Below, one piece after another: positions 64,000-64,000 of a DNA stretch of 64,000 nt; within the stretch, counting starts at the first letter, position 1; every line of letters begins with the position of its first letter. Origin of the DNA: Staphylococcus sp. ACRSN (GTDB lineage Bacteria; Bacillota; Bacilli; Staphylococcales; Staphylococcaceae); assembly GCF_022346615.1 (NCBI RefSeq), contig NZ_JAKRNS010000013.1:1-64000 (forward strand), written 5' to 3'. A program made the translations under genes and the position numbers. The notes under the pieces are model-generated. The model was not told the DNA's origin and did not search any database. It saw nothing but the letters and a program-made list of their open reading frames with translations.

Positions 64000-64000
64000 A

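Overview
The window is a contiguous piece of a low-GC Firmicute chromosome, and the genus is almost certainly Staphylococcus. Signs of this are the 5S-tRNA block, the mtl, glmS, czrAB, deo and luxS gene order, a type II pantothenate kinase, and the c-subunit sequence of the ATP synthase. Protein by protein it resembles Staphylococcus aureus, but it is too divergent (arginase, GlmM, DeoB, Tdk as I remember them) to be S. aureus itself. I read it as a non-aureus species and cannot name it. I saw no prophage, insertion sequence, CRISPR array or resistance island; the window looks like core chromosome.

Layout. 1-660: the tail of an rRNA operon (5S plus six tRNAs, terminator). 870-5040: arginase, then cdaA-cdaR-glmM, which couples c-di-AMP synthesis to cell-wall precursor synthesis. 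5086-10264 (minus strand): mannitol operon mtlA-mtlR-mtlF-mtlD with a clear MtlR-type operator. 10545-12722: glmS behind a glmS ribozyme. 13100-22400: an accessory-type housekeeping stretch with an ABC ATPase, a HAD phosphatase, a membrane protein, a phosphoesterase, czrAB zinc efflux with a perfect operator, an SDR-like protein, a GntR regulator, an apparent unannotated small RNA, and manA. 22600-27190: a YeiH-type permease, a tandem EVE protein with a degenerate McrB-like domain, a DCC thioredoxin-like protein, a PfkB kinase, and dps behind two perfect PerR boxes. 27330-31790: deoxyribonucleoside salvage (deoD; deoC-deoA-deoB plus a small membrane protein). 32280-38530: luxS, an M20 amidohydrolase/ATP-grasp pair, a duplicated-domain protein, coaW, a glyoxalase-fold protein and a tandem GNAT.

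38640-63950 keeps the ancestral Bacillus order: rpoE-pyrG-ywjG-fbaA-murZ-(hxlR-ald)-rho-rpmE2-tdk-prfA-prmC-sua5-ywlE-ywlG-glyA-upp-mnaA-atpIBEFHAGDC. Transcription, translation termination, CTP and cell-wall precursor synthesis, one-carbon metabolism and ATP synthesis lie almost head to tail on the plus strand. The pyrG leader has every element of the reiterative-initiation (GGGCTCC) attenuator.

The most notable items are the EVE-EVE/degenerate McrB protein, the M20/ATP-grasp cassette, the candidate small RNA at 20.8 kb, a repeat family that fills three convergent gene junctions, a large inverted repeat spanning the atp promoter, and an ATG-TAA start-stop pair directly ahead of the GTG start of atpF.
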